Shown here: in pieces, positions 33,205-41,661 of the stretch | How positions within the stretch are numbered: the stretch's first letter is position 1 | How the letters are laid out: each line of letters opens with the position of its first letter | The notes under the pieces: model-generated | What the model was told of the DNA's origin: nothing | Seen by the model: only the letters and a program-made list of their open reading frames with translations | The model's database searches: none | Made by a program: the position numbers and the translations under genes | DNA from: Clostridia bacterium | Lineage (GTDB): Bacteria > Bacillota > Clostridia > Christensenellales > Aristaeellaceae | Assembly (NCBI GenBank): GCA_017526525.1 | Contig: JAFXRG010000026.1 | Coordinates: 1-46,683 of the forward strand | Reading direction: 5' to 3' | Length of the DNA: 46,683 bases

Positions 33205-35451
33205 ATGAAAAAGAAGAAAAAAAAGATATCCGGCACATTCCGGAAATGGCTCAGCATCATTGTGCTGACCGCTTTTGTGCTGTCCCTGCTGTTCTCCTGG
33301 CTGTACCAGACCGGGAAGGTGCGGGACAACGCGGCCAGCCTGCTGAAAATCAACATTGAGGATGTGCGGCAGGATACCATCGACGCGTCCGATGAAAACC
33401 TGCTGAAACTGACGGAGCAGATTGCCGGCGAGCTGGACCGGCTGGAGGAAGGCGCCTCATCGGAGGATCTTCCGGCGCTGATGGAAAAATACGATGTGGC
33501 GGAAATCAACGTGATCAACGAAAAAGGGATCATTACCGCTTCCACCTATCCGTTATTCCTGAACTACAATATGTACGACGGGAGCCAGTCCGCTGAATTC
33601 ACATGCCTGCTGGACGGCGGCCTTACCTCTTTTGTCCAGAGCTACCAGCCGATCTCCCGTGATCCGTCCCTGTCCCGGAAATACGCAGGCGTCACGCTGA
33701 AGCGGGGGGGCTTCGTCCAGGTCGGCTATGACGCGGAACGCTTCCAGCGGGATATCGACAAGCAGATTATCGGCGTTACCCGGAACCGGCATGTGGGGGA
33801 AACCGGCAGCGTGATCGTTGCCAATGAAAACCAGGTGATTGTCAGCGACCGGCACCAGTATGAAGGGCAGGAGCTGGCGGCAACCGGAATCCGGATCGAC
33901 CGGGAGGCCATGAAGCCGGACACGGTCTGCATGGCTACGGTATACGGAAAAGAAAGCTATCTGATGTACACCTTCACTGAAGGATACTATATTATTTCAG
34001 TCATTCCGAGCAATGAGCTCCTGCTTTCGCGGAATACGTCCGTGATGATGACGGCGTTCATGGATATTGTGGTTTTCCTGGAGCTGTTTATCCTGGTTGT
34101 TATCCTTGTCCGGCAGCTGGTCGTTAAAAACATCGACAGCGTCAACGGATCGCTTTCCCGCATTACCGAGGGCAACCTGGATGTGGAGGTGGATGTACGG
34201 GACAGCGCGGAGTTCTCCTCCCTGTCGGACGATATCAACACGACCGTCGCAACGCTTAAAAAGTATATCGCCGACGCATCCGCCCGGATCGACCAGGAAC
34301 TGGAATTCGCCCGGGTGATCCAGCTTTCCGCGATGCCGCGGGTCTTTCCGCAGCGGGAGGAATTTGAGATTTACGCGACGATTGATCCGGCCAGGGAAGT
34401 CGGCGGGGATTTCTATGATTTTTTCCAGGTGGATGAGGATCACCTGGCGCTGGTCATCGCGGATGTCAGCGGGAAAGGAATTCCCGCAGCGATGTTCATG
34501 ATGACAGCCAAATCGCTGATCAAGAACCGGGCCCGGCTGGGGGAAAACCCGGAAGAAATCCTCGGCCATGTGAATAACCAGCTGTGCGAGGGAAACGACG
34601 CGGAACTGTTTGTTACCGTATGGCTGGCCATTATCGAGCTGTCAACCGGGAAAGGCCTTGCCGTCAATGCCGGACACGAACACCCGGTTCTCCGCCGGGC
34701 GGGGGGCGCCTATGAACTGGTAAAATACCGCCATGCTCCCGCTGTCGGACTGGAGGAAGGCATCCGCTTCCGGCAGCACGCGTTTGAAATGCATCCCGGA
34801 GACAGCCTGTTCGTCTATACCGACGGCGTACCGGAAGCGCACGATCCGGAGAACCGGCAATACGGCACCGAGAGAATGCTTTCCGCCCTGAACCGCCGTC
34901 CGGACGCATCCCAGAAGGAACTCCAGGAGACTGTCCGGGCGGATGTGGACAGCTTCAAGGGAGACGCGCCGCAGTTCGACGATATCACCATGCTCGGATT
35001 CCTTTACAACGGTTCCGGAAAGACCGGCACGGACGGGAAAACGGAAGAAGTGACGGTGGATGCGACAATGGATAACCTGCCGCAGGTCATGGCGCCGGTG
35101 ATCCGCGCCCTGGAAAAACTGGAATGCCCGCCGGAAACCGGAAGACATGTCCGGACCGCGGTGGAGGAACTGTACGTCAATATTGAAAGCTACGCCTATG
35201 CGCCGGGAACCGGCCCGGTGACCGTCCGCGTTCGCACGGAAACGGATCCGCGGGCAATCACCGTCACCCTCATTGACAAAGGGATTCCGCATGATCCGCT
35301 GAAAAAACCCGATCCGGACCTGACGCTCTCCCTGGAGGACAGGCCGATCGGGGGGATGGGGATCTATATGGTAAAAAAATTTATGGATGAGGCGTCCTAC
35401 CGGTATGACGACGGCCGGAACATGCTGACAATCCGCAAGATGATTCCCTGA
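33205..35451 (+). CDS. Membrane SpoIIE-type phosphatase fused to a HATPase (RsbW-like) domain
   Basis: A 748-residue sensor. A basic start leads into span 1 (~14-33), an extracellular ligand-sensing region (~35-270), span 2 (~280-305) and a HAMP-like linker (ITEGNLDVEVDV). A PP2C/SpoIIE domain (~385-590) has GGDFYDF, IADVSGKG, YTDGVPEAHD and DDITML. A HATPase_c domain (~620-745) has EELYVNIESYAY, LIDKGIPHDP and GGMGIYMVKKF. So one chain holds both a phosphatase and a possible kinase acting on the neighbouring STAS protein, governed by an outside signal. The ribosome site (GAGGGA) is weak. Last gene of operon A, ending 25 bases from the convergent regulator. Confidence 0.92.
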   Translation: MKKKKKKISGTFRKWLSIIVLTAFVLSLLFSWLYQTGKVRDNAASLLKINIEDVRQDTIDASDENLLKLTEQIAGELDRLEEGASSEDLPALMEKYDVAEINVINEKGIITASTYPLFLNYNMYDGSQSAEFTCLLDGGLTSFVQSYQPISRDPSLSRKYAGVTLKRGGFVQVGYDAERFQRDIDKQIIGVTRNRHVGETGSVIVANENQVIVSDRHQYEGQELAATGIRIDREAMKPDTVCMATVYGKESYLMYTFTEGYYIISVIPSNELLLSRNTSVMMTAFMDIVVFLELFILVVILVRQLVVKNIDSVNGSLSRITEGNLDVEVDVRDSAEFSSLSDDINTTVATLKKYIADASARIDQELEFARVIQLSAMPRVFPQREEFEIYATIDPAREVGGDFYDFFQVDEDHLALVIADVSGKGIPAAMFMMTAKSLIKNRARLGENPEEILGHVNNQLCEGNDAELFVTVWLAIIELSTGKGLAVNAGHEHPVLRRAGGAYELVKYRHAPAVGLEEGIRFRQHAFEMHPGDSLFVYTDGVPEAHDPENRQYGTERMLSALNRRPDASQKELQETVRADVDSFKGDAPQFDDITMLGFLYNGSGKTGTDGKTEEVTVDATMDNLPQVMAPVIRALEKLECPPETGRHVRTAVEELYVNIESYAYAPGTGPVTVRVRTETDPRAITVTLIDKGIPHDPLKKPDPDLTLSLEDRPIGGMGIYMVKKFMDEASYRYDDGRNMLTIRKMIP

Positions 35452-35476
35452 TCCGGGCCGGAGAAGCGCGGCGGGT

Positions 35477-36298
35477 TTAGTCCGCGCCGGATACCGGCAC
35501 GACAATCCGGTAGCAGTAGTGCTCCGACGCAATATGGTTGCCGGTATAGGGAGCAACCAGGCCGATGAACCGCACGGGACCGGCCGGCCGGATTTTCCGG
35601 GCAATAATCTCCTCCCGGAAACGCGCGTCAAGCGTGCCGATCATCGAATAATCCCCATAGGCCAGCCCGGAAAAGGCATGAACCGCCGGAAAGGTGACCA
35701 GGTGCGGATCCCCGTGCCCGCCGGGAATCACCGGAATACAGGCCGTTGACGTGTGCGGATGATCCATAACCGGGCTGCTGACCTGCCAGTCATCCGAAAA
35801 GATCCCGAACAGCGGCTCCGTTCCGTTCAGCTGGTATCCGGCGCTGATACACTGCTCGTGCACCCTGTAGAAAAAAGTTTCGCCGTCTTCCGCGGAAGTG
35901 AGGACCGATGAAACGCAGTAGCAGGTGACTTCCGAAAGATCCACGAAGGAAAAGCTCAGCGAAGGAAGTCCGCCGCTGCGTACTTCCAGCTCTTCCAGCG
36001 TGCGCTGCATCCGGCTGAGCTTTTCGCGCTGCCTGCGCAGGAATTCACGGCTGTCCTCCCGCTGATAATAGCAATCCGAAATCTCTGTGCGGGTCAGGCC
36101 CAGGGACTGCAGTATCAGATACTGCCCGACCTGGGAGGCGTTATACGCGTCATAATACCGGTATCCTGTTTCCGGATCCACGCGGCAGGGGGTCAGGACC
36201 CCGCTTTCCTCAATGCGGATCAGCGTTGTACGGCTGACGCCGCAGGCACGGGAGAATTCCTTCATCGTGAAAAGTTTACGGTCTTCCGGGAAATTCAT
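35477..36298 (-). CDS. MerR-family transcriptional regulator
   Basis: A 273-residue regulator. Residues ~10-80 are a MerR winged helix (FTMKEFSRACGVSRTTLIRI, then GYRYYDAYNASQ), followed by a helix (~90-125) and a C-terminal effector-like domain of ~145 residues (YCVSSVLTSAEDG) resembling GyrI/multidrug-binding forms. I chose ATG 36298, preceded by AAGGAG 9 bases up; an earlier ATG at 36334 lacks a site and runs into the promoter region. It is divergent from operon B and between the two operons with matching MerR-type promoters, so it probably controls both. The ligand is unknown. Confidence 0.9.
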   Translation of the reverse strand: MNFPEDRKLFTMKEFSRACGVSRTTLIRIEESGVLTPCRVDPETGYRYYDAYNASQVGQYLILQSLGLTRTEISDCYYQREDSREFLRRQREKLSRMQRTLEELEVRSGGLPSLSFSFVDLSEVTCYCVSSVLTSAEDGETFFYRVHEQCISAGYQLNGTEPLFGIFSDDWQVSSPVMDHPHTSTACIPVIPGGHGDPHLVTFPAVHAFSGLAYGDYSMIGTLDARFREEIIARKIRPAGPVRFIGLVAPYTGNHIASEHYCYRIVVPVSGAD

Positions 36299-36321
36299 TG
36301 CCGACACTCCTTCATAATCGC

Positions 36322-36352
36322 TTGACCTGACCATGGGTGGTTATGTTAACAT
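36322..36352 (+). promoter_or_regulatory. MerR-type promoter of operon B (peptide operon)
   Basis: TTGACC (36322-36327), 19-bp spacer and TAACAT (36347-36352). The spacer has ACCATGGGTGGT at the centre of an imperfect dyad. It differs from 28135-28165 at 3 of 31 bases. Transcription would start near 36359, leaving a ~114-base leader. Confidence 0.85.
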
Positions 36353-36472
36353 CTTAGCACAGAACAACCGAATGTCAATTTTTCCGGAATACCTGCCGGA
36401 AAAAACAGTTTCCTGTACGCATACGGAAATGGAAAACCTGCGTCAGGGCGAAAAAAATTCAGGAGGAAGACC

Positions 36473-38635
36473 GTGAGGAAAATTCTGAGTATCTGCCTGA
36501 TTGTTGCGCTGCTGTTCACCAGCCTGGCGGCTGTACCGGCATCGGGCGAACCGGCTTTCAGCAGCAGCCTGCGGGCGGAACTGGCGGCACAGTATGAAGC
36601 ACTGCTGCCGGATCTGGGCATCCGCGCGGAGGAATGGGAAAACGAGATGAACCGCTGCACCGATGAGGAAAAGGTCATTATGCAGTATTATTTCATCACA
36701 ACCGATATGAGCGCGCTGTGCAGCATTGATTTCTCCCTGCTGCACAGCTTTGCCGCACACGCGGCCATGCTCCGCGAAACCATGCCGTGGACCCGGGAGC
36801 TGGACGAAGAAACATTCCTCTGCTATGTCGCGTCCTACCGCGTTCTGAAAGAGCCGATTGTGGACTACCGGCCTTTTTTCTATGAACAGCTGGCCGGAAA
36901 AATCAAAGGCCGGTCCCTGACCGAAGCGGCATTGCTGGTAAATTTCTGGTGCGGGTCACAGGCGACATATGCCGATACCGACCAGCGGGAAGCATCCCCG
37001 CTGGGCATGGTCAACGGAGGCTTCGGACGGTGCGGTGAAGAAACCAATTTTGTCGTCAATACGCTCCGCAGCGTGGGGATTCCTGCCCGGGAATGCAACG
37101 TTAAATGGACCACAGTACCGGGAGGCCATACTGTTGTGCAGGCGCTGATTGACGGGGAATGGCACTATATGGGCGCGTGTGAGCCTGACCCGGTGCTGGA
37201 CAGCGCATGGTGCTCCAGCCGGTTCGGCAGCATCCTCATGACGGAATCCCGTACCTTCAGTTCCATCGGACTCGGGGAAGTCCGGGACAACCGGGATGTT
37301 ATATACTATGAAGGCAAAGGTCTTTACGCTCTCAATGACATCAGCAATTTTGTGGAAACAAAGGAACTCGACCTGACAGTGCTGGACAAAAACGGGGAAC
37401 CTGCGGCCGGTGCGGCGGTGAAACTTGTGCTGGTACAGCCCGAAACCTGGGTCATCGTCCTGGTCGACCGGTTAACGGATGAAGCCGGAAAAGCGCGCTT
37501 TACCCTGGGGAAGGGCAGCATTGGCGCTGTTGCCTTTCTGGACGGAGAGTGGCGCTGGGAATGGATTGCGCAGGACCAGACAGAGGCCACGCTTTCCTTT
37601 GCCGAAACACCGGAATATGATGAATGGATTGCTTTCCCGATACAGTACAGCGAAGCAGACACCAGGCTGTGGCAGTCCTGCACCGAGGAGGACAGGACGG
37701 CGCTCTTCGGTGAAAAAAACTGTGATGAACTCCGCGCCGAAAACCACGCCGGGGATTTCGACGCGGAACGGGCAGCACCCTATCCGGACTGTGAGACAAG
37801 CCTCCGCAATGCCGGAAAAAACTTCAGCCAGCTGATTGCTTTCCTGGAGAAGGACAACGATCCCCTGCGCATCCGGCTTGTGGCGGGCCTGACGGATAAA
37901 TACTGCCGGGAAGTCAGCGCGGAGGTGCTGGAGGACATCCTGCAGGGAGCCGGGAATGTGCGGGACAGCCTCAGTGAGGATGATTTTGTGAAAGGCATCC
38001 TGCTTCCCGTAACGGAATGGGGTTATTTCACGCCCCAGCGCCTGCCTGTGCAGCAGATGTTCACGGCGGAGGAAATGCAGGCTTTCCGGGAGGATCCCTC
38101 CGTGCTGGTACAGTGGTTTGCGGAAAACATTCATGGTGAATGCATCCGACCGAACAGAGGCGCGGAACCAGTGCTTACCGCAGTCCTGAAAACCGGCTTT
38201 TGCCCGGATCAATACCGGACAGGGATGCTGATGGAGCTGGCCCGGGCGGTGGGGATTCCCGTATGCCAGGATCCGGAAACCGGAGCATGGCTTTCTCCCG
38301 GCACAGACGGCTGGGCGCCGGTTGACTGGCTGGCCGGAACCGGTGAACCGGAAGCAGAAGCGCCTGCCGGTGAGGTGTTGTACAAGGCTGCGGGCAGCGA
38401 ACCGTACACGGGATTGTTCTGGGGCATTATAAGCCTTAACAGCGGCGGCGTATTTGAAGATTTTTGCGTCTGGCTGGTTGAAGAGACGGATGAAGATACC
38501 GCAATTCCGCTTCCGGCCGGGGACTATATGATGATCATGGAGGACATGCAGGCGGAGAAATCGGGGACCCTGTATTTCAAACGCTTTACGGTAAAAGACG
38601 GAGAAACAGCGACCCTCTCACTGCCGGAAAAATAA
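36473..38635 (+). CDS. Secreted transglutaminase-like protein
   Basis: A 720-residue exported protein starting at GTG, with AGGAGGA 5 bases upstream. A signal peptide covers residues 1-~24. The transglutaminase-like core (~160-245) has Cys187 in GGFGRCGEET, His219 in VPGGHTV and Asp239 in CEPDP, a plausible Cys-His-Asp triad. A carboxypeptidase-regulatory-like beta domain (LTVLDKNGEPAAGAAVK) follows, and near 560-640 a second, degenerate-looking copy (LKTGFCPDQYRTGMLMEL, WAPVDW). It could act as a peptidase or cross-linking enzyme outside the cell. First gene of operon B, 15 bases before the first peptide gene. Confidence 0.85.
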   Translation: MRKILSICLIVALLFTSLAAVPASGEPAFSSSLRAELAAQYEALLPDLGIRAEEWENEMNRCTDEEKVIMQYYFITTDMSALCSIDFSLLHSFAAHAAMLRETMPWTRELDEETFLCYVASYRVLKEPIVDYRPFFYEQLAGKIKGRSLTEAALLVNFWCGSQATYADTDQREASPLGMVNGGFGRCGEETNFVVNTLRSVGIPARECNVKWTTVPGGHTVVQALIDGEWHYMGACEPDPVLDSAWCSSRFGSILMTESRTFSSIGLGEVRDNRDVIYYEGKGLYALNDISNFVETKELDLTVLDKNGEPAAGAAVKLVLVQPETWVIVLVDRLTDEAGKARFTLGKGSIGAVAFLDGEWRWEWIAQDQTEATLSFAETPEYDEWIAFPIQYSEADTRLWQSCTEEDRTALFGEKNCDELRAENHAGDFDAERAAPYPDCETSLRNAGKNFSQLIAFLEKDNDPLRIRLVAGLTDKYCREVSAEVLEDILQGAGNVRDSLSEDDFVKGILLPVTEWGYFTPQRLPVQQMFTAEEMQAFREDPSVLVQWFAENIHGECIRPNRGAEPVLTAVLKTGFCPDQYRTGMLMELARAVGIPVCQDPETGAWLSPGTDGWAPVDWLAGTGEPEAEAPAGEVLYKAAGSEPYTGLFWGIISLNSGGVFEDFCVWLVEETDEDTAIPLPAGDYMMIMEDMQAEKSGTLYFKRFTVKDGETATLSLPEK

Positions 38636-38650
38636 AAAGGAGGAGAAAAA

Positions 38651-38887
38651 ATGAGCAAGGCACAGGAAATCATGAAACAACTGCTGGACAACGAGGACTA
38701 CGAGGCCATCTCCTCGGAAGAGAACCTGCGGAAAGCCCTGGGCGAACGGGGTTGCGACCCGGAGGAGATCGACGGGCTCCTGGCCGGATTCAACGGGTTC
38801 CCGCTGGATGACGACGATCTGGATGCGGCAGCCGGGGGAGGCAGCATGAGCGCGGCCGGTCGCGCAAGAATGGCGGATATTAGTTAG
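38651..38887 (+). CDS. Nif11-like RiPP precursor peptide, copy 1
   Basis: Seventy-eight residues: a 63-residue acidic leader (MSKAQEIMKQLLDNEDYEAI start, DDDDLDAAAGG end) and a 15-residue core GSMSAAGRARMADIS. The leader style, with a final DLD-A-GG, fits the Nif11-like precursor group cut by C39 peptidases. The core has no cysteine, three serines and two arginines, so Ser is the obvious site for any sugar. AAGGAGGAGA precedes the ATG. Confidence 0.85.
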   Translation: MSKAQEIMKQLLDNEDYEAISSEENLRKALGERGCDPEEIDGLLAGFNGFPLDDDDLDAAAGGGSMSAAGRARMADIS

Positions 38888-38962
38888 GTTGGTGAGCATT
38901 AACAAAAAAACCGAAGCAGATCCTTTCTATGCTGAAGAATCCGGTTATGGAGGAAAAAGGAA

Positions 38963-39199
38963 ATGAGCAAGGCACAGGAAATCATGAAACAGCTGCTGGA
39001 CAACGAGGACTACGAGGCCATCTCCTCGGAGGAGAACCTGCGGAAAGCCCTGGGCGAACGGGGCTGCGACCCGGAGGAGATCGACGGGCTCCTGGCCGGA
39101 TTCAACGGTTTCCCGCTGGATGACGACGATCTGGATGCGGCAGCCGGGGGAAGCAGCTTGAGCGCGGCCGGTCGCAGGAGATTTACGGATCCTGGGTAA
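38963..39199 (+). CDS. Nif11-like RiPP precursor peptide, copy 2
   Basis: Leader of 63 residues identical to copy 1; 15-residue core SSLSAAGRRRFTDPG. SxSAAGR is shared with copy 1 and the rest differs. A ribosome site GGAGG and a repeated spacer come before it. The contrast between an invariant leader and a changed core is the usual sign of a processed peptide family. Confidence 0.85.
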   Translation: MSKAQEIMKQLLDNEDYEAISSEENLRKALGERGCDPEEIDGLLAGFNGFPLDDDDLDAAAGGSSLSAAGRRRFTDPG

Positions 39200-39268
39200 A
39201 GGGGAATAACAAAAAACCGAAGCAGATCCTTTCTATGCTGAAGGATCCGGATATGGAGGAAAAAAGAA

Positions 39269-39574
39269 ATGAGCAAGGCACAGGAAATCATGAAACAACT
39301 GATGGAAAGCAAGGACCAGGAAGCCCTCGCTTCGGAGGAGAACCTGCGGAAAGCCCTGGGCGAACGGGGCTGCGATCTGGAGGAGATCGACGGAATCCTG
39401 GCCGGATTCAACGGTTTCCCGCTGGATGACAGCGACCTGGACGACGTGGCGGGAGGGGGAAATGCAAAGCTTCCGCTGGGAACTATGACAGAACATTTCC
39501 AGACGGAAACTCCGGATCCCACCACACGGGCAAAGCTTATTACGAAAGTACAGAACCCTGCAGTTAAGGGGTAA
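39269..39574 (+). CDS. Nif11-like RiPP precursor peptide, copy 3 (longer core)
   Basis: 101 residues; the leader (63 residues) differs at about ten positions but keeps SEENLRKALGERGCD and ends DLDDVAGG. The 38-residue core is Thr-, Pro- and Lys-rich (TMTEHFQTETPDPTTR), with six threonines and no cysteine. It differs entirely from the other two cores, so the operon could yield at least two kinds of product. It is followed immediately by the first glycosyltransferase gene. Confidence 0.83.
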   Translation: MSKAQEIMKQLMESKDQEALASEENLRKALGERGCDLEEIDGILAGFNGFPLDDSDLDDVAGGGNAKLPLGTMTEHFQTETPDPTTRAKLITKVQNPAVKG

Positions 39575-39579
39575 ACACG

Positions 39580-40551
39580 GTGACGGAAAGCAAAGGAAGC
39601 ATTTCTCTCAGCATCTGCATGATTGTCCGGAATGAAGAAGCCGTCATGGCGCGCTGCCTGGATTCTGTACAGGGCGCCTGGGATCAGCTTGTCATTGTTG
39701 ATACGGGTTCGGAGGACCGTACGACGGAGATCGCCCGCCGCTACACCCCCGAGGTATACCATGAACCCTGGGAAAACGACTTTGGCAAGGCGCGGAACAG
39801 CTCCTTTTCCTATGCCCGCTGCGACTATATCCTGTATATGGATGCGGATGACGTCCTGCCGGACGCGGAACGGGAAAAGCTGATGCGGCTGAAACAGGAC
39901 CTGGCGGCCATGCCGGCGGAAGAGCGGCCCCGTACGATCATGATGCCTTATGATGTGCCGGAAGCAGGAGGCATTTCCTTCCGGTCCAGGATGGTGGCCC
40001 GGCACGAAGGCCCGTACTGGAACGGAGCCATCCATGAATGCATGTACCTGGAAGAGCCCATGATGCAAACGGATATCCTGTTTCTGCACCGCAAAGTGGT
40101 TCAGCCGCCAAAAGACCGCAACTGCAGCATCATCCGCTCCATCCCGCGGGAGACGCTGCGGCAGAATTTCTGGCTGAGTGCCCAGTGCTTCCTGGATATG
40201 ACACTGGCAGGATACGCGGAAGAAGCGGAAGCTTATTTCCGGATGTGCACCGAAGCGCAGCGGAACCGGACCGCGGATACATGCCTGCAGCTTGCATCCA
40301 CGCTGAATCATCATCAATACCGGGAACAGGCGCTGCGGTGGGTTCGGCTGGCGGAAACCATTCCCGCGAATGATCCGGAAATCACGGTGCTGCTGTATCA
40401 GCAGGGAGCCAAGGCCTGCTCCGGCCTCGGCAGGATTGATGAAGCCATTGCCTATAACGAAAGCGTGCTTCAGATCTCCCCGGAAAACCGTGCCGCCAGG
40501 ATCAACCGTATTTACCTGGAACAAAAGAAAAAGGAGAACACCCCGACATGA
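39580..40551 (+). CDS. GT2-family glycosyltransferase with helical repeat tail (1)
   Basis: A 323-residue GT-A enzyme. The N-terminal ~210 residues have ICMIVRNEEAVMARCLDS, VIVDTGSEDRT and the metal-binding DAD at 88-90 (MDADD). The C-terminal third has TPR-like helices (EEAEAYFRMCTEAQ). The same layout occurs in SunS-type transferases that put sugars on exported peptides. GTG start, 5 bases after the third peptide's stop, with AAGGGG as ribosome site. It is a strong candidate for peptide modification; general cell-surface glycosylation is the alternative. Confidence 0.88.
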   Translation: MTESKGSISLSICMIVRNEEAVMARCLDSVQGAWDQLVIVDTGSEDRTTEIARRYTPEVYHEPWENDFGKARNSSFSYARCDYILYMDADDVLPDAEREKLMRLKQDLAAMPAEERPRTIMMPYDVPEAGGISFRSRMVARHEGPYWNGAIHECMYLEEPMMQTDILFLHRKVVQPPKDRNCSIIRSIPRETLRQNFWLSAQCFLDMTLAGYAEEAEAYFRMCTEAQRNRTADTCLQLASTLNHHQYREQALRWVRLAETIPANDPEITVLLYQQGAKACSGLGRIDEAIAYNESVLQISPENRAARINRIYLEQKKKENTPT

Positions 40552-41648
40552 GCGAAGGAGTCACGCTGAGCGTCTGCATGATTGTCCGGGATGAATCTCC
40601 TGTGCTGGCCAGGTGCCTGGACGGCGTCCGTGTGTTCGCGGATGAAATCATCATCGTGGATACGGGATCCGTGGATGACACAAAGCAGATTGCGCGGCGG
40701 TATACGGACCGGGTTTATGATTTTCCCTGGATCGATGATTTTTCCGCCGCGCGAAACGTTTCCTACTCCTACGCTTCAAAAGACTATGTGATGTGGCTGG
40801 ACGCGGACGACGTGGTTTCCCCGGCGGACGCGGAGGAACTGAAAGCGCTGAAAAAGACCCTGCCGCGGGAAACGGACGTGGTATACCTGCTCTATGGCGG
40901 CGAAACCGATCAGAAGAACATCATGAACAACATGGTCCTGTTCCGTGACCGCTGGATGCGGCGGAGCCTGAATCCGCGGTGGCAGGGACGGCTGCATGAA
41001 TTCATTCCCTGCCCGCCGGAGGCAGTGCGGTATTTCGCGGACCGGATCCGGATCCTCCACTGCAAGGTCCGTGTCAACGACCCGGACCGGAATATGCGCA
41101 TCCACCGGCTGTGCATGGCGGAACAGAAAGAGCCGCCCGTCCGGGACCTGAGTTTCCTCTGCAATGAATATTTCGGGCAGGAGCGGTACAGCGATGCCGT
41201 TTCTTTGTTCAATGAACTGACGGCCCGGGATCCTTTTCCAAGGCATGAAGTATGCTTTGCCCTCCTTGCTTACATCCAAAGCATGAAGGCGCTGAAAAAA
41301 ACGGATGAACTGATCGGGCGGCTTCTTTCACTCCGGGAAAACGGGATCGAAAACGAAATGCTGCTGTGCGAACTTGGAGCAGCCTGTCTGGCCCGGAATC
41401 AGCTGGAGGAAGCGGAACACTGGCTGCTGGAAACCCTCCGAACGCCGGTGGATTACCGGGACATGATGATTCATTTTGAAGCCTACCGGGAGTTTATTCC
41501 CTGCCAGAAGCTGAGCAAGCTGTACATGCTTCTGGGAAAAGAGGAGCTTGCGTATCAGTTTTTTACCAGGGCGGAAAAGATTTATCCCGAAAACAGATCC
41601 ATCCGGGTAAACCGGCTGTATTTTGCTTCCAGGCACGCTCCCGCATAA
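40548..41648 (+). CDS. GT2-family glycosyltransferase with helical repeat tail (2)
   Basis: A 366-residue paralogue of the preceding enzyme: VCMIVRDESPVLARCLDG, IIVDTGSVDDT and LDADD with the DXD at 85-87. Its repeat tail is longer (~150 residues: AEHWLLETLR, GKEELAYQFFTRAEK). Its ATG overlaps the previous stop (ATGA), so the two enzymes are made together. Two transferases could add two sugars in turn or serve different cores. Last gene of operon B; a terminator overlaps its stop codon. Confidence 0.88.
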   Translation: MSEGVTLSVCMIVRDESPVLARCLDGVRVFADEIIIVDTGSVDDTKQIARRYTDRVYDFPWIDDFSAARNVSYSYASKDYVMWLDADDVVSPADAEELKALKKTLPRETDVVYLLYGGETDQKNIMNNMVLFRDRWMRRSLNPRWQGRLHEFIPCPPEAVRYFADRIRILHCKVRVNDPDRNMRIHRLCMAEQKEPPVRDLSFLCNEYFGQERYSDAVSLFNELTARDPFPRHEVCFALLAYIQSMKALKKTDELIGRLLSLRENGIENEMLLCELGAACLARNQLEEAEHWLLETLRTPVDYRDMMIHFEAYREFIPCQKLSKLYMLLGKEELAYQFFTRAEKIYPENRSIRVNRLYFASRHAPA

Positions 41649-41661
41649 AGCGGGATTTTTT
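41640..41661 (+). terminator. Rho-independent terminator of operon B
   Basis: CCCGC (41640-41644), loop ATAAA holding the stop codon, GCGGG (41650-41654) and a T-run to 41661. The stem is short (5 bp) but GC only. Confidence 0.8.

Larger units (their letters stand above)
38641..39460 (+). repeat. Three tandem copies of the peptide precursor unit
   Basis: Units begin 312 and 306 bases apart. Between copies 1-2 and 2-3 an almost identical spacer occurs (ACCGAAGCAGATCCTTTC, then the AGGAGG-type site). The leader-coding DNA of copies 1 and 2 is nearly identical; copy 3 has more changes. This is recent tandem duplication with divergence focused on the 3' core-coding ends. Confidence 0.88.

Noticed and set aside
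33205-35451. Sporulation gene spoIIE
   Set aside because: Only the phosphatase domain is shared; the membrane sensor, HATPase and operon context are different, so it does not show sporulation.
38888-39268. CRISPR-like array from the repeated spacers between precursors
   Set aside because: The repeats are ~300 bp units with coding sequence, not short repeats with unique spacers.
38651-39574. Nitrile-hydratase-like (NHLP) leader identity for the precursors
   Set aside because: The leader is short (63 residues) and ends in an acidic DLD-A-GG block, closer to Nif11-like leaders; only the transporters are NHLM-like.
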